Shown in pieces: positions 49,307-58,695 of a stretch of DNA of 64,000 nucleotides. The notes beneath the pieces were generated by a model, which worked only from the letters and a program-made list of their open reading frames with translations, had not been told where the DNA came from and ran no database searches. This DNA comes from Streptomyces chromofuscus (GTDB lineage Bacteria; Actinomycetota; Actinomycetes; Streptomycetales; Streptomycetaceae). Both the position numbers and the translations under genes were made by a program. Position 1 is the stretch's first letter. Each line of letters begins with the position of its first letter. Location: positions 1,674,001 to 1,738,000 of the forward strand of contig NZ_CP063374.1 of assembly GCF_015160875.1 (NCBI RefSeq), given 5' to 3'.

Positions 49307-50304
49307 GCGGTCCCGACATCTCCGTCGTGATCTGCGTCTACACCGAGGACCGCTGGGAGGACATCCTCGCGGCGGTCGCCTCGGTGCGGGCGCAGTCCCG
49401 GCCGGCCCTGGAGACGCTCCTGGTCGTGGACCACAACCAGGCGCTCCTGGACCGCCTCGCCCGGGAGTACAAGGAGTGCGAGGAAGGCGGCGTCGTGCGG
49501 GTGCTCGCCAACGCGGGCCCGCGCGGCCTGTCCGCCGGCCGCAACACCGGAATCGCCGCCGCGCACGGTGACGTGATCGCCTTCCTCGACGACGACGCCG
49601 TCGCCGAACGCGACTGGCTGCGGTACTTCGCCGTGTCGTACGCCGACCCGCGCGTGATGGCGGTCGGCGGCCGTACGGAGCCCGTCTGGGCGTCGGGGCG
49701 CCGGCCGGCCTGGTTCCCGGAGGAGTTCGACTGGGTGGTCGGCTGCACCTACCGGGGCCTGCCGTCCGGGCTGGTGCGGGTGCGCAACGTCCTGGGCGGC
49801 AACGCGTCCTTCCGCCGCACGGCGTTCGACGCGGCGGGCGGCTTCGCCACCGGCATCGGACGCGACGGCGACAAACGCCCGCTGGGCTGCGAGGAGACGG
49901 AACTGTGCATCCGCCTCACCCGCGCCGTGCCCGAGGCGGTCCTGCTGATCGACGACCGCGCGGTGATCCACCACCGGGTGCCGTCGGGACGCGAGCGGTT
50001 CGCCTACTTCCGTACCCGCGCGTACGCCGAGGGCCTGTCGAAGGCACTGGTGTCCCGGAGCGTGGGCGCGGTCAAGGGCCTGGAGTCCGAACGCCGGTAC
50101 GCCACCCGGGTCCTGCCCGCCGGGGTGGCGCGCGGCCTGGGGGACGCGCTGCTGGCCCGGCCGGGCGGTGCGGGCCGCGCGGGGGCGATCGTCGCGGGCG
50201 TGTGCGCGGCGGCCGGCGGGTACGTCGTGGGCAGCGTACGGGCGCGTCGCGGCGGTACGACGTTCTCGGTGGCGCCGATCGAGGGGGAGCCCGGACGTGG
50301 CTGA
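49303..50304 (+). CDS. GT2 glycosyltransferase with C-terminal membrane segment
   Basis: A 333-residue GT2 enzyme with PDISVVICVYTEDRW at the start, the donor Asp motif IAFLDDDAV (~90-98) and GGNASFRRTAFDAAGGF (~165-181) as acceptor region. A hydrophobic segment near 293-312 (GAIVAGVCAAAGGYVVGSV) may anchor it. The start is taken as TTG 49303 inside the previous stop (TTGA), an unusual codon but the best fit to the first beta strand. The stop overlaps the deacetylase start by 8 nt. Confidence 0.9.
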   Translation: MSGPDISVVICVYTEDRWEDILAAVASVRAQSRPALETLLVVDHNQALLDRLAREYKECEEGGVVRVLANAGPRGLSAGRNTGIAAAHGDVIAFLDDDAVAERDWLRYFAVSYADPRVMAVGGRTEPVWASGRRPAWFPEEFDWVVGCTYRGLPSGLVRVRNVLGGNASFRRTAFDAAGGFATGIGRDGDKRPLGCEETELCIRLTRAVPEAVLLIDDRAVIHHRVPSGRERFAYFRTRAYAEGLSKALVSRSVGAVKGLESERRYATRVLPAGVARGLGDALLARPGGAGRAGAIVAGVCAAAGGYVVGSVRARRGGTTFSVAPIEGEPGRG

Positions 50305-51097
50305 CACGCGCGTGCCGATACTGATGTACCACGCGGTCGCGGTGGATCCGAACGACGCCACCCGCGCCCTGTCGGTCACCCCCGAGGCCTTCGCGCGGCA
50401 GATGGAGGCCGTCGTCCGCCTGGGCCTCACCCCGATCACCACGGCCGACCTCGCGGGGCGCTGGCGGTCGGGCCGGCCGCTGCCGCCGCGTCCGGTCCTG
50501 GTCACCTTCGACGACGGCTACGAGGGCGTGCACAGCCAGGCCCTGCCCGTGCTCACCAAGCACGGCTTCCCGGCCACGCTGTTCGTCTCCACGGGCTGGA
50601 TCCAGGGCGCCCACGACACCGGCGGCGGCCTCGACCGCATGCTCGACTGGGACCAGGTGCGCGAACTGGCCGGGGCCGGCGTCGAGATCGGCGGGCACAG
50701 CCACAGTCATCCGCAGCTCGACCAGCTCGACGACGAGGCGCTGCGCTTCGAGCTGACCCGCTGCCGGGACGTGGTCGCCGGCGAACTGGGCGCCCTGCCC
50801 GTGTCCTTCGCCTACCCCTACGGCTACTCCAGCCGCCGGGTGCGCGAGGAGGTCCGTGCGGCGGGGTACGCCCAGGCGCTCGCCGTCGGCAACGGCCTCG
50901 CCCGGCGAAGACAGGGGCCGTACGCCCTGCGCCGCGTCACCGTGCGCCGCAGCACCGGGATCGAGGAGTTCGAGCGGCTGCTCGACGGCCGTGCGATCGC
51001 CCGCACCTTCGCCAGGGACCGCGCGCTCACCAAGGGGTACGCGCTGGTCCGCCGAGCACGTCAGGTCCGCCGGAAGGCCACCCGTACCCGTGTCTGA
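50297..51097 (+). CDS. Polysaccharide deacetylase (CE4)
   Basis: A 266-residue CE4 NodB-type deacetylase. Motif 1 is TFDDGYEG (~74-81) with metal and base Asp, motif 2 HSHSHPQL (~134-141) with metal His, and motif 3 FAYPYGYSS (~170-178). It opens directly with PILMYHAV, as in PgaB/IcaB-like enzymes, but has no signal peptide, so it may act inside the cell on a lipid-linked intermediate or leave by another route. GTG 50297 overlaps the upstream gene by 8 nt and the stop overlaps the fusion gene by 8 nt. Confidence 0.92.
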   Translation: MADTRVPILMYHAVAVDPNDATRALSVTPEAFARQMEAVVRLGLTPITTADLAGRWRSGRPLPPRPVLVTFDDGYEGVHSQALPVLTKHGFPATLFVSTGWIQGAHDTGGGLDRMLDWDQVRELAGAGVEIGGHSHSHPQLDQLDDEALRFELTRCRDVVAGELGALPVSFAYPYGYSSRRVREEVRAAGYAQALAVGNGLARRRQGPYALRRVTVRRSTGIEEFERLLDGRAIARTFARDRALTKGYALVRRARQVRRKATRTRV

Positions 51098-54000
51098 CAC
51101 GACGACCGCAGCACAGGCCGAACCGACCGAGAAGGAGATCCCGCGACAACCGGGGCGCCGGCTGCGGCTGCCCGGGCGCGGCCGGGCGCCGGGCGGCGGC
51201 CAGCTGCTGCGCAACGCCTACGCGCTGATGCTCAACACGGGCATCTCCGCCGTACTGGGTCTCGGCTACTGGCTGCTGGCCGCCCGTCACTACTCCGAGG
51301 CGGCGGTCGGCCAGGGGTCCGCCGCGATCGCCGCGATGAAGTTCCTCGCGGGACTGACCGCGGTGACGCTCACCGGCGCCCTGGCCCGGTTCATACCGGT
51401 CGCGGGCCGCGCCACCGGGCGCCTGATCTTCCGTACGTATGCGGGCAGTTCGCTGGTGGTGGCGCTGGCGGCGGGCGTGTTCCTGCTGACGCCGGCCCTG
51501 TGGGGGCCGTCGTACCGCTTCCTGCACTCGCCGCTGCCCGCCGCGGGTTTCGTGGCGGCGGTCGTCGCCTGGAACCTGCTCACCCTCCAGGACGGGGTCC
51601 TCACCGGGCTGCGCAGCGCGCTGTGGGTACCGCTCGGGAACACGGTGTTCTCGGCGGTGAAGCTGGGGCTGCTGATCGCGTTCGCGGCGGCCGTCCCCAT
51701 GGCCGGCGTCTTCGTGTCCTGGGTCGCGGCGATCGCCACGTCGGTGCTGCCGCTGGGCTGGCTGGTGTTCCGGCGGCTGGTGCCCCGGCACGTGGCGGCG
51801 ACCGAGGGGCACGCGCGGCCGCCGACGGTGAGGGAGGTCGGGCAGTTCCTCGCGGGCGACTACACCGGGTCGCTGTTCTCGCTCGCCGTGGTCTACCTCG
51901 TGCCGGTGATCGTGGCCGCGCAGGTCAGCGCCGAGGACAACGCGTACTTCTACATCACCGCGACCATCGGCGGCACGGTCAACCTGCTCGCCATCAACAT
52001 GGGCGCCTCGCTGACCGTCGAGGGCTCGCACACGCCGGGCCGGCTCGCCGCCGACACCCGGGCCGCGCTGAAGCGGATGGCCCGGATCATGCTGCCGGTC
52101 GCCGCCGTGCTGTTCTTCGGCGCGCCCCGGATCCTCGGCGTGTTCGGCGCGGGGTACGCGGACGCCGCCACGCCGCTGCTGCGCTGGTTCGCCGTCGGGG
52201 CCGTGCTGCGGGTCGTGATGGAGACGTACTTCGCGGTGCTGCGCGCGCAGAGCCGCACCGCCGGGCTGGCCTGGTTGCAGGGGCTGCTGTGCGCGCTGGT
52301 GCTGGGCCTGACGCTGGTGCTGCTCCCCCGGATGGGGCTGAGCGGCGCGGGCGTCGCCGAGATCGCCAGCCTCTCGGTGATCGTGGCGATCGCCGCGCCC
52401 AGGCTGTACCGCATCGTCCGGGGCGCCGCGTCCGACGTGCCGCCGGGTGCGGCACCCGACGAGGACCTCGCCGACCTGGGGGCGCGCGAGGTCCCGGTGG
52501 CGTCCGGGCCGGCTCGCAGGCGCGGGCCGGCCTGGGCGCGCGACAGCGACACCCTCGTGCTCGGCCTGCCGGTCGACTTCGACCACCAGGAACGCCGCCC
52601 CGACGTCCGACCGGGCCCGGGGACGCCGCCCACGGGGGTGCCCGCGGTGCCGGACGCCGGAGCGAACGCCCCGTACGGGAAGCCCACGTCGTCCAAGGCG
52701 GACAGGACCTACGGGGACGAGGCGGACGCGCCCGAGCCCGAGCCCGAGCCCGAGCCCGCCTCGGTCACGGACGCGGGGTTTCAGGGCTCGCGGCTCCTTG
52801 GGTGGCAGCGTCTGATGCCGACCCGTCTCGGGGTGGTCCTCGGCTGTCTGCTGGTCGCCGCGCTCCTGCTGTACTGGGTCCCGGCGTCCCGCCTCGGCGA
52901 GGCCGACCTGGACCTCATGGGCGGGCTCGGCCTGATCTCCGTCCTGCCCCTGCCGACGCTGGCCGGCGCCGCGCTGCTGGCCGTGGTGTTCGGTGCGCTG
53001 CTGTGGCCGCGCCGGGAGCACCGGACGCTGCTGCTGGTCACGCTGCTGGCGACGGTCGTGTCGCTGCACGCCCTGCCCGCCGTGATCGAGACCGAGCCCC
53101 GGTTCGCCACGGCCTGGCAGCACCTCGGCTTCCTCGACCACATCGACCGCACCGGGACCGCCGTACCGGACCTGGACGCGCGCTGGAGCTGGCCCGGCTT
53201 CTTCGCGGCGGCCGCCCTGGTCGTCCAGGCGTGCGGGGTCGGCGACCTCACCGAGGTCATCCGCTGGTGGCCGCTGACCGTCCAACTGCTCTACCTGCCG
53301 CCGCTGTTCCTGCTCACCCGCGCACTCCGGGCGGGCTGGCGCGCCAAGTGGACCGGTGTCTGGATCTTCGTGCTGAGCGGCTGGGTCGGGCAGGACTACT
53401 TCTCCCCGCAGGGCTTCACCTATCTGCTGTACCTGGCCCTCGTGGCGATCCTGCTGGTCTGGTTCCGCGCCCCGCGCGTGGTCGGAGCGAGGTTCCACCC
53501 CGGTGAGGCGGAGGTCGAGCCGGCCGGCCGGCGGCAGCGGGTGGTGCTGCTGCTCGTCGTGATCGGCCTGTTCGCGGCGACCGTACCGGCCCACCAGCTG
53601 ACCCCGTTCGTGATGCTGGGCGTGCTCGCGGTCCTCGTCCTGATCGGCAGGTCCGAGCTGCGCGGACTGCCGGTGCTGTTCGGGGTGATGGTCGCGGCCT
53701 GGATCGGCTTCATGGCCGAGCCGTACTGGTCCGGGCACTTCGACGAGTTGTTCGGCGGGCTCGGCGGCGTCGGCGGCAATGTGTCGTCGTCGGTGTCCGG
53801 GCGGATCGAGGGCGGCAGTTCCACCCACAAGCTCGTGCTGTACGCGCGCGTGGCGCTGGCCGGCGGTGTGCTGGCCCTCGCCTGCTGCGGCTGGTGGCGG
53901 CGGCGCGCGCACCGCTACCGCGAGCGGTCGCTGCTGGTGCTGACCTTCGTGCCGTTCCTGGGCTTCGGCGCGCAGTCGTACGGCGGTGAGATGGCGCTGC

Positions 54001-54827
54001 GCGTCTTCCTGTTCGCGCTGCCCGGAGCCGCCCTGCTGGCGGGGCTCGCGTTCTTCCCGCGCGTCGGCGTCGCCGAAGGGGTGCGGAACAGGGGCCGGGT
54101 GGTCCTCGCCCCGCTGGCCGCGCTGACGGCGGGGCTGGTGCTGATCGGCGGGTTCCTGGTGGCGCGGTGGGGCAACGAGCCGTTCGAACGGGTGCGGCCC
54201 GGCGAGGTCGCCGCCATGGAGTTCGTGTACGCGCACGACGACCCGAGCGTGCGGCTGCTGTGGCTCAGCGACGACCCGGTGCAGAGTGTGACGCCCGCCA
54301 TGCCGTGGGGCGCCCGGGACATGGAGAAGGTGGAGTACGTGCCGACGCTCGCGCCGGCCGACCCGGCGCAGGTGGCGGGACTGGTCAAGGCGTTGAACGA
54401 GGCCGGTCGGAACTCGTATCTGATGGTCAACCGGGGTCAGATCACCTACCTCCGCATGGACGCCGGGTATCCGGCGACCTGGGAGCCCCGGCTGGTCCGG
54501 AGCCTGGACCTGCGGCCCGAGCTGCGCAGGGTCCTCGTCAACGAGGACGTGACGATCTACGCCCTGGACAGGCAGCCGGCCGGCCCCGTGCCCGAGGCGG
54601 ACCCCGGCCCGGCGGGACCGCTGGTGACCTGGACGCCCTGGTCGGTGGTCGGGGCCCTCGCGGCGGTCGCGCTGATCGTGCTGCTGTCGGCGCGGGAGGT
54701 GGTCCGGGTGGCGGTGCGGCCGGGCGTGCGGCGCCTGCGTTGGCTGCAGAGCAGCTTCTGGTTCTCGCTGCCGCTGCTCGCGGTGCTGCTCGCGGCGCTG
54801 GTGCAGCGGTTCGTCACGATGAAGTAG
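51090..54827 (+). CDS. Fused polysaccharide flippase and polymerase-like membrane protein
   Basis: A 1245-residue, single unbroken frame from GTG 51090. Residues ~35-450 form a 12-14-helix MATE/MurJ/Wzx-type flippase (NAYALMLNTGISAVLGLGYWLLAARHYS, GDYTGSLFSLAVVYLVPVIVAAQVS). A disordered acidic/proline linker (~450-560, with PEPEPEPEP) follows. Residues ~565-1245 make a second membrane domain with ~12 helices and large extracytoplasmic loops (LPPLFLLTRAL, QDYFSPQGFTYLLYLAL, AHQLTPFVMLG, SYGGEMALRVFLFALPG), like a GT-C or Wzy polymerase. A Wzx-Wzy style fusion would couple export and polymerisation. It ends the operon. Confidence 0.85.
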   Translation: MSDTTTAAQAEPTEKEIPRQPGRRLRLPGRGRAPGGGQLLRNAYALMLNTGISAVLGLGYWLLAARHYSEAAVGQGSAAIAAMKFLAGLTAVTLTGALARFIPVAGRATGRLIFRTYAGSSLVVALAAGVFLLTPALWGPSYRFLHSPLPAAGFVAAVVAWNLLTLQDGVLTGLRSALWVPLGNTVFSAVKLGLLIAFAAAVPMAGVFVSWVAAIATSVLPLGWLVFRRLVPRHVAATEGHARPPTVREVGQFLAGDYTGSLFSLAVVYLVPVIVAAQVSAEDNAYFYITATIGGTVNLLAINMGASLTVEGSHTPGRLAADTRAALKRMARIMLPVAAVLFFGAPRILGVFGAGYADAATPLLRWFAVGAVLRVVMETYFAVLRAQSRTAGLAWLQGLLCALVLGLTLVLLPRMGLSGAGVAEIASLSVIVAIAAPRLYRIVRGAASDVPPGAAPDEDLADLGAREVPVASGPARRRGPAWARDSDTLVLGLPVDFDHQERRPDVRPGPGTPPTGVPAVPDAGANAPYGKPTSSKADRTYGDEADAPEPEPEPEPASVTDAGFQGSRLLGWQRLMPTRLGVVLGCLLVAALLLYWVPASRLGEADLDLMGGLGLISVLPLPTLAGAALLAVVFGALLWPRREHRTLLLVTLLATVVSLHALPAVIETEPRFATAWQHLGFLDHIDRTGTAVPDLDARWSWPGFFAAAALVVQACGVGDLTEVIRWWPLTVQLLYLPPLFLLTRALRAGWRAKWTGVWIFVLSGWVGQDYFSPQGFTYLLYLALVAILLVWFRAPRVVGARFHPGEAEVEPAGRRQRVVLLLVVIGLFAATVPAHQLTPFVMLGVLAVLVLIGRSELRGLPVLFGVMVAAWIGFMAEPYWSGHFDELFGGLGGVGGNVSSSVSGRIEGGSSTHKLVLYARVALAGGVLALACCGWWRRRAHRYRERSLLVLTFVPFLGFGAQSYGGEMALRVFLFALPGAALLAGLAFFPRVGVAEGVRNRGRVVLAPLAALTAGLVLIGGFLVARWGNEPFERVRPGEVAAMEFVYAHDDPSVRLLWLSDDPVQSVTPAMPWGARDMEKVEYVPTLAPADPAQVAGLVKALNEAGRNSYLMVNRGQITYLRMDAGYPATWEPRLVRSLDLRPELRRVLVNEDVTIYALDRQPAGPVPEADPGPAGPLVTWTPWSVVGALAAVALIVLLSAREVVRVAVRPGVRRLRWLQSSFWFSLPLLAVLLAALVQRFVTMK

Positions 54828-54846
54828 ACAGGGCTGCCCGCGCCGG

Positions 54847-56250
54847 TCACCGCTTCAGCCACTTCACCTCGTACGGCCGCAGGTCGAGCCGCTCGCCGTC
54901 GATCCGGGCGCGGACCGTCCGGTCACGCGTGTTGACCACCAGCACGACCCGGTCGGAGCCGAGGACGCGTACGTCCGCCGGGGCGGCCACCGTCCGGTAC
55001 GCCGTCCCCGGCGGGAACTCGGCGCCGAAGCGGGCGACCAGCTCGTACATGGGAAGCGCCCCGCCGCCGTCGCCGTTGTCCGTCGGCGTCCAGAGGCAGC
55101 CGGGGCAGTCGGGGCCGGTCTCCTCCTGCGGGTTCCAGTAGAAGCCGGAGGAGGCGCCGCCCTCAGCCATGGCGATCATGGCGGCGGCCTGGACGGCGCG
55201 GCGCCGGGGCTCGGACCAGCCGTGCCGGTCGTCGTTGCCGTCGGCGGGCTCGACGTAGTATTCGGCCCACCACAGCGGCAGGGCGCCGCCGGTCTGCCGC
55301 CGCACCCACCTCCCGACGGCCGTGAACTTCTCCGTGGCGGCGAACTCGTCCGGCAGCAGTTCGTCGTCCGTGGTGTAGCTCGAGCCGTCCACCACCACGA
55401 AGTCGGCGCCGGCCTTGTGCTCGTTCCAGTAGGCGAAGGCGTCGAGGACCCGCTGGTCCAGGGCGCCCCAGGGGCCCTTGAGGGTGGTGGAGGCGATGTC
55501 CGTGCGGCGCGGGTCGACGCTGTCCATCACCAGGTAGGGCCCGCCGACCATGATGTCCGGGTCGACGGCCTTCAGCGCCCGGTGGACCAGGTTGTACAGC
55601 TCCGTGTAGCCCTCGTGGTCCCAGCGCTGCTCGGCGTCGTTCCAGAAGCCCTTGAACTCGTTCCAGACGATGAAGTGCCGCACGTCGGGATAGCGCTCGG
55701 CGACGGTCGCGGCGAGGGCGGCGAAGTCGGCGTAGTGCTCGGGGCGCGGGGCGGTCTCCAGGGCGGCCTGGCTCCAGTCGGTGTCGCCGGCGTCGCCGCC
55801 CTTCATCCAGTCCGGGGCGCAGCACAGGGTGATGACCGGGGTGCCGCCGGAGGCGCGGACGAAGTCGATGCGGCGGTCCAGGGCGGCGAAGTCGTAACGG
55901 CCCTTGACGGGCTCGGGGTTGTCGGCGCCCCACCCCATGATGTGCTGGTTCTGCGCCGGCCCCGACCGCTTCAGCCTCGACGTGACCCGGGCGACGGCAG
56001 CGGCGGAGCCCTCGTCGGCGCTGAACTGGGTGTGGGTGAAGCCCCAGCCGACGTCGGGTCGCGGCTCCCCGGAGGGGACGACGGGCGTGCCGTGCACCTT
56101 GTCGCCGTCGGGTGGGGTGCCGGCGGTGCTCGGGCGGTCGCCCGGTGTGCCGACCAGCGTCACCACCAGGGCCACCAGGACCGCCGACACGCCGAGCAGC
56201 GCGGTGAGCCGCCACCGCCGTTCCCCCGTGGTCCACCCATGACGTCCCAT
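54847..56250 (-). CDS. Membrane-anchored glycoside hydrolase (GH39-like)
   Basis: A 467-residue extracytoplasmic enzyme with an uncleaved or cleaved N-terminal signal anchor (~12-33: RLTALLGVSAVLVALVVTLVG). The TIM barrel shows clan GH-A features: the acid/base Glu in FIVWNEFKGFWN (~205) and the nucleophile Glu in PLWWAEYYVEP (~335), with VGGPYLVMDS between. GH39/xylosidase-like is the best guess. It is convergent with the polysaccharide operon, ending 19 nt from it, and probably trims or releases that polymer. The 168 nt to the divergent AAA gene hold its promoter. Confidence 0.85.
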   Translation of the reverse strand: MGRHGWTTGERRWRLTALLGVSAVLVALVVTLVGTPGDRPSTAGTPPDGDKVHGTPVVPSGEPRPDVGWGFTHTQFSADEGSAAAVARVTSRLKRSGPAQNQHIMGWGADNPEPVKGRYDFAALDRRIDFVRASGGTPVITLCCAPDWMKGGDAGDTDWSQAALETAPRPEHYADFAALAATVAERYPDVRHFIVWNEFKGFWNDAEQRWDHEGYTELYNLVHRALKAVDPDIMVGGPYLVMDSVDPRRTDIASTTLKGPWGALDQRVLDAFAYWNEHKAGADFVVVDGSSYTTDDELLPDEFAATEKFTAVGRWVRRQTGGALPLWWAEYYVEPADGNDDRHGWSEPRRRAVQAAAMIAMAEGGASSGFYWNPQEETGPDCPGCLWTPTDNGDGGGALPMYELVARFGAEFPPGTAYRTVAAPADVRVLGSDRVVLVVNTRDRTVRARIDGERLDLRPYEVKWLKR

Positions 56251-56418
56251 CGAGGGCAACAGTAACGGCGGGCGCGGGCGTTGGGGCAGAGGTCGCGCGC
56301 ACGGGTCCCGCGAACCGGGTGTACCGGGGCACAGCGGGAGGAGGGGCACACGGCCGACACTCCGCGCGCACCACGGAAACCGGGTGCACGCGGCGCCCGT
56401 GTGCCCGATCATGGCGGC

Positions 56419-57513
56419 ATGTCTGCGAACCCACACGACGCTCTGCCGATCCGGCTCCACGTCGACGACAGCGACTCGCCGTCCGACGTCGTCGACGCGC
56501 TGTTCCTCGGCCGCTTCGCGACGGGCGAGCAGCCGTACTCGCACGCGGCGAACATCGACCGTGTCCGCTCCGGGGCGACGCTGCTGCCGGCGGACGCGCG
56601 CGTGCTGCGCGTCGCCCGCGACGACGACCGCAGCGCCACGCTCGCGGAGGGCGACGGCTGGACCCTGCTGGTCTCCCGCTGGAACCGGGGCGCGGACGTC
56701 ACGGTGACCGCGACCAGCGCCGACCTGGCGAAGAAGGTCCTCGACCAGGCGACGGACGGTGCGGCGGACGAGCCCGAGCCGCAGCCGGAGAACGTGACGA
56801 TGGGCTTCTGGTACGTCTCGCCGCGGCGCGGGCCGCACCGCACGACCCGGCAGATCTCGGCGGGCACGTGGGACGAGGTGCGCCCCAACTACACCGCGCC
56901 GGTCGCGGACGCCATGGACCGGCTGATGAAGACGACGCCGGAGGACATCGCGGGCCGGCTGCTGCTCCTGCACGGCCCGCCGGGCACCGGCAAGACGTCG
57001 GCGCTGCGCACGCTCGCCCGGTCGTGGCGGGACTGGTGTCAGGTGGACTGCGTGCTGGACCCGGAGCGGCTGTTCAGCGACGTCGGTTATCTGATGGACA
57101 TCGCGATCGGCGAGGACGACTCGACCGGCAAGGGCCGCTGGCGGCTGCTGTTGCTGGAGGACTGCGACGAACTGATCCGCGGCGAGGCCAAGCACACGGC
57201 GGGGCAGGCGCTGTCGCGGCTGCTGAACCTGACGGACGGGCTGCTGGGCCAGGGCCGCAACGTGCTGGTGGGTGTCACGACCAACGAGGACCTCGAACGC
57301 CTGCACCCCGCCGTCGTCCGCCCCGGCCGCTGCCTGGCCCGCATCGAGGTGGGTCCGCTGACCCGGCGGGAGGCGGTCACCTGGCTGGGCACCGAGGAGG
57401 GCGTCGGCCGGGAGGGTGCGACGCTGGCCGAGCTGTACGCGCTGCGCCGGGGCACGTCGCCGACGGCGCTGCCGGAGCCGCGGGGCGGTTCGGAGGCGGG
57501 GCTGTACCTGTGA
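56419..57513 (+). CDS. AAA-family ATPase with DUF5925 N-terminal domain
   Basis: A 364-residue ATPase. The N-terminal ~120 residues (IRLHVDDSDSPSDVVDALFLGRFATGEQPYSH) form the DUF5925-type domain, and the AAA domain follows with Walker A HGPPGTGKTSA (K192), Walker B LLLLEDCDEL (~241-250), a sensor-1 VTTNED and an arginine-rich HPAVVRPGRC. The architecture is like BCS1-type membrane AAA proteins but no membrane helix is present. ATG 56419 (MSANPHD). A DUF72 gene follows 37 nt later. Function unknown. Confidence 0.88.
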   Translation: MSANPHDALPIRLHVDDSDSPSDVVDALFLGRFATGEQPYSHAANIDRVRSGATLLPADARVLRVARDDDRSATLAEGDGWTLLVSRWNRGADVTVTATSADLAKKVLDQATDGAADEPEPQPENVTMGFWYVSPRRGPHRTTRQISAGTWDEVRPNYTAPVADAMDRLMKTTPEDIAGRLLLLHGPPGTGKTSALRTLARSWRDWCQVDCVLDPERLFSDVGYLMDIAIGEDDSTGKGRWRLLLLEDCDELIRGEAKHTAGQALSRLLNLTDGLLGQGRNVLVGVTTNEDLERLHPAVVRPGRCLARIEVGPLTRREAVTWLGTEEGVGREGATLAELYALRRGTSPTALPEPRGGSEAGLYL

Positions 57514-57550
57514 CAGGCCGTCGGGGCGCGGCCGGTGCTTTGATGGACGT

Positions 57551-58327
57551 ATGACCCTGTTCGTCGGTACGTCGGGCTGGCAGTACAAGGACTGGCGGGG
57601 GCTGTTGTACCCGGACGGCTGCCCCACCCGGCTGTGGCTGGAGGAGTACGCCGAGGGGTTCGCCACGGTCGAGATCAACAACGCGTTCTACCGGCTGCCG
57701 ACGCGGGAGACGTTCGAGGCGTGGCGGGACCGGGTGCCGTCGGACTTCGTGGTGGCGGTCAAGGCCAGCCGCTATCTGACGCACATCAAGCGCCTGAAGG
57801 AGCCGCAGGAACCGGTGCACCGCCTGATGAGCCACGCGTCCGGCCTCGCCGACCGGCTCGGCCCGGTCCTCCTCCAGCTCCCGCCGAACCTGCGCGCGGA
57901 TCCCGCGCTGCTGGACACCTGCCTGGCCTGTTTCCCCGCCGGTACGAGGGTCGCGGTCGAACCGCGCCACGACTCCTGGTGGACGCCGGAGGTGGAGGAG
58001 GTCCTGCGCTCCCGGAAGGCGGCCCTGTGCTGGGCCGACGTCCTCTCCCGCCCCGCGACGCCGCTGTGGCGCACCACCGACTGGGGCTACGTCCGCTTCC
58101 ACCAGGGCCTCGCCCGGCCCTGGCCGCACTACGGCCGTCAGTCCCTGCAGACCTGGCTGCACCGCGTCACGGCCGCCTTCCCCGACGACCACGACGTGTA
58201 CGCCTACTTCAACAACGACCCGGGCGGGGCGGCGGTCCAGGACGCGATGACGTTCGCGGAGCTGGCGAGGAGGGCGGGGCGAAGGGTCACACGGACGCCG
58301 AGGGAGCTGTTCGCCTCCCGGCGTTGA
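57551..58327 (+). CDS. DUF72 protein (YecE-like TIM barrel)
   Basis: A 258-residue TIM-barrel protein of family DUF72: TLFVGTSGWQYKDWRGLLYP at the start, TVEINNAFYRLP (~38-49), FVVAVKASRYLTHIKRL (~62-78) and VYAYFNNDPGGAAV (~216-229) are the family blocks. The biochemical role is unknown; a sugar- or nucleotide-binding barrel has been suggested. ATG 57551. It follows the AAA ATPase by 37 nt and may be its partner. A tandem-repeat array follows. Confidence 0.93.
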   Translation: MTLFVGTSGWQYKDWRGLLYPDGCPTRLWLEEYAEGFATVEINNAFYRLPTRETFEAWRDRVPSDFVVAVKASRYLTHIKRLKEPQEPVHRLMSHASGLADRLGPVLLQLPPNLRADPALLDTCLACFPAGTRVAVEPRHDSWWTPEVEEVLRSRKAALCWADVLSRPATPLWRTTDWGYVRFHQGLARPWPHYGRQSLQTWLHRVTAAFPDDHDVYAYFNNDPGGAAVQDAMTFAELARRAGRRVTRTPRELFASRR

Positions 58328-58368
58328 CACCGCCCGGTACCCGGTGCCGCGGCGCACGTCGCACCCAG

Positions 58369-58591
58369 GCCACCACCGGCGAGCCGCTCGCACGGCCCGG
58401 GACGCCGACACCGGTAACGCGCCGACCACCGGCCAGCCGCTCACACCACCCGGGACGCCGACGCCGGTAAGGCGCCGACCACCGGCGCGAGCCGCTCACA
58501 CCACCCGGGACGCCGACACCGGTAACGCGCCGACCACCGGCGCGAGCCGCTCACACCACCCGGGACGCCGACACTGGTAAGGCACCGACGC
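58369..58591. repeat. 53-55-bp tandem repeat array (~4 copies)
   Basis: The unit CCCGGGACGCCGACACCGGT plus AACGCGCCGACCACCGG and CGCGAGCCGCTCACACCA recurs with GACGCCGAC at 58401, 58454, 58509 and 58564 (periods 53, 55 and 55). It is not a multiple of three, so it is non-coding. It fills most of the 368-nt gap between the DUF72 gene and the convergent GntR gene and might act as a terminator cluster, each unit having CCGGTG/CACCGG-like self-complementarity. Confidence 0.9.
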
Positions 58592-58695
58592 AGGGGAACT
58601 GCTCAGACCGCCGGCCGCTCACGACGGTGCGGCGTCGGCGTCGGCGAGCTGCCCACATCCGCCAAGACCGCCGACGACGGTGCGTGTCGTGTCCT

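Noticed and set aside
48485..56250. Teichoic acid or antibiotic gene cluster
   Set aside because: No TagF, LCP, PKS or NRPS genes; the set fits a surface polysaccharide better.
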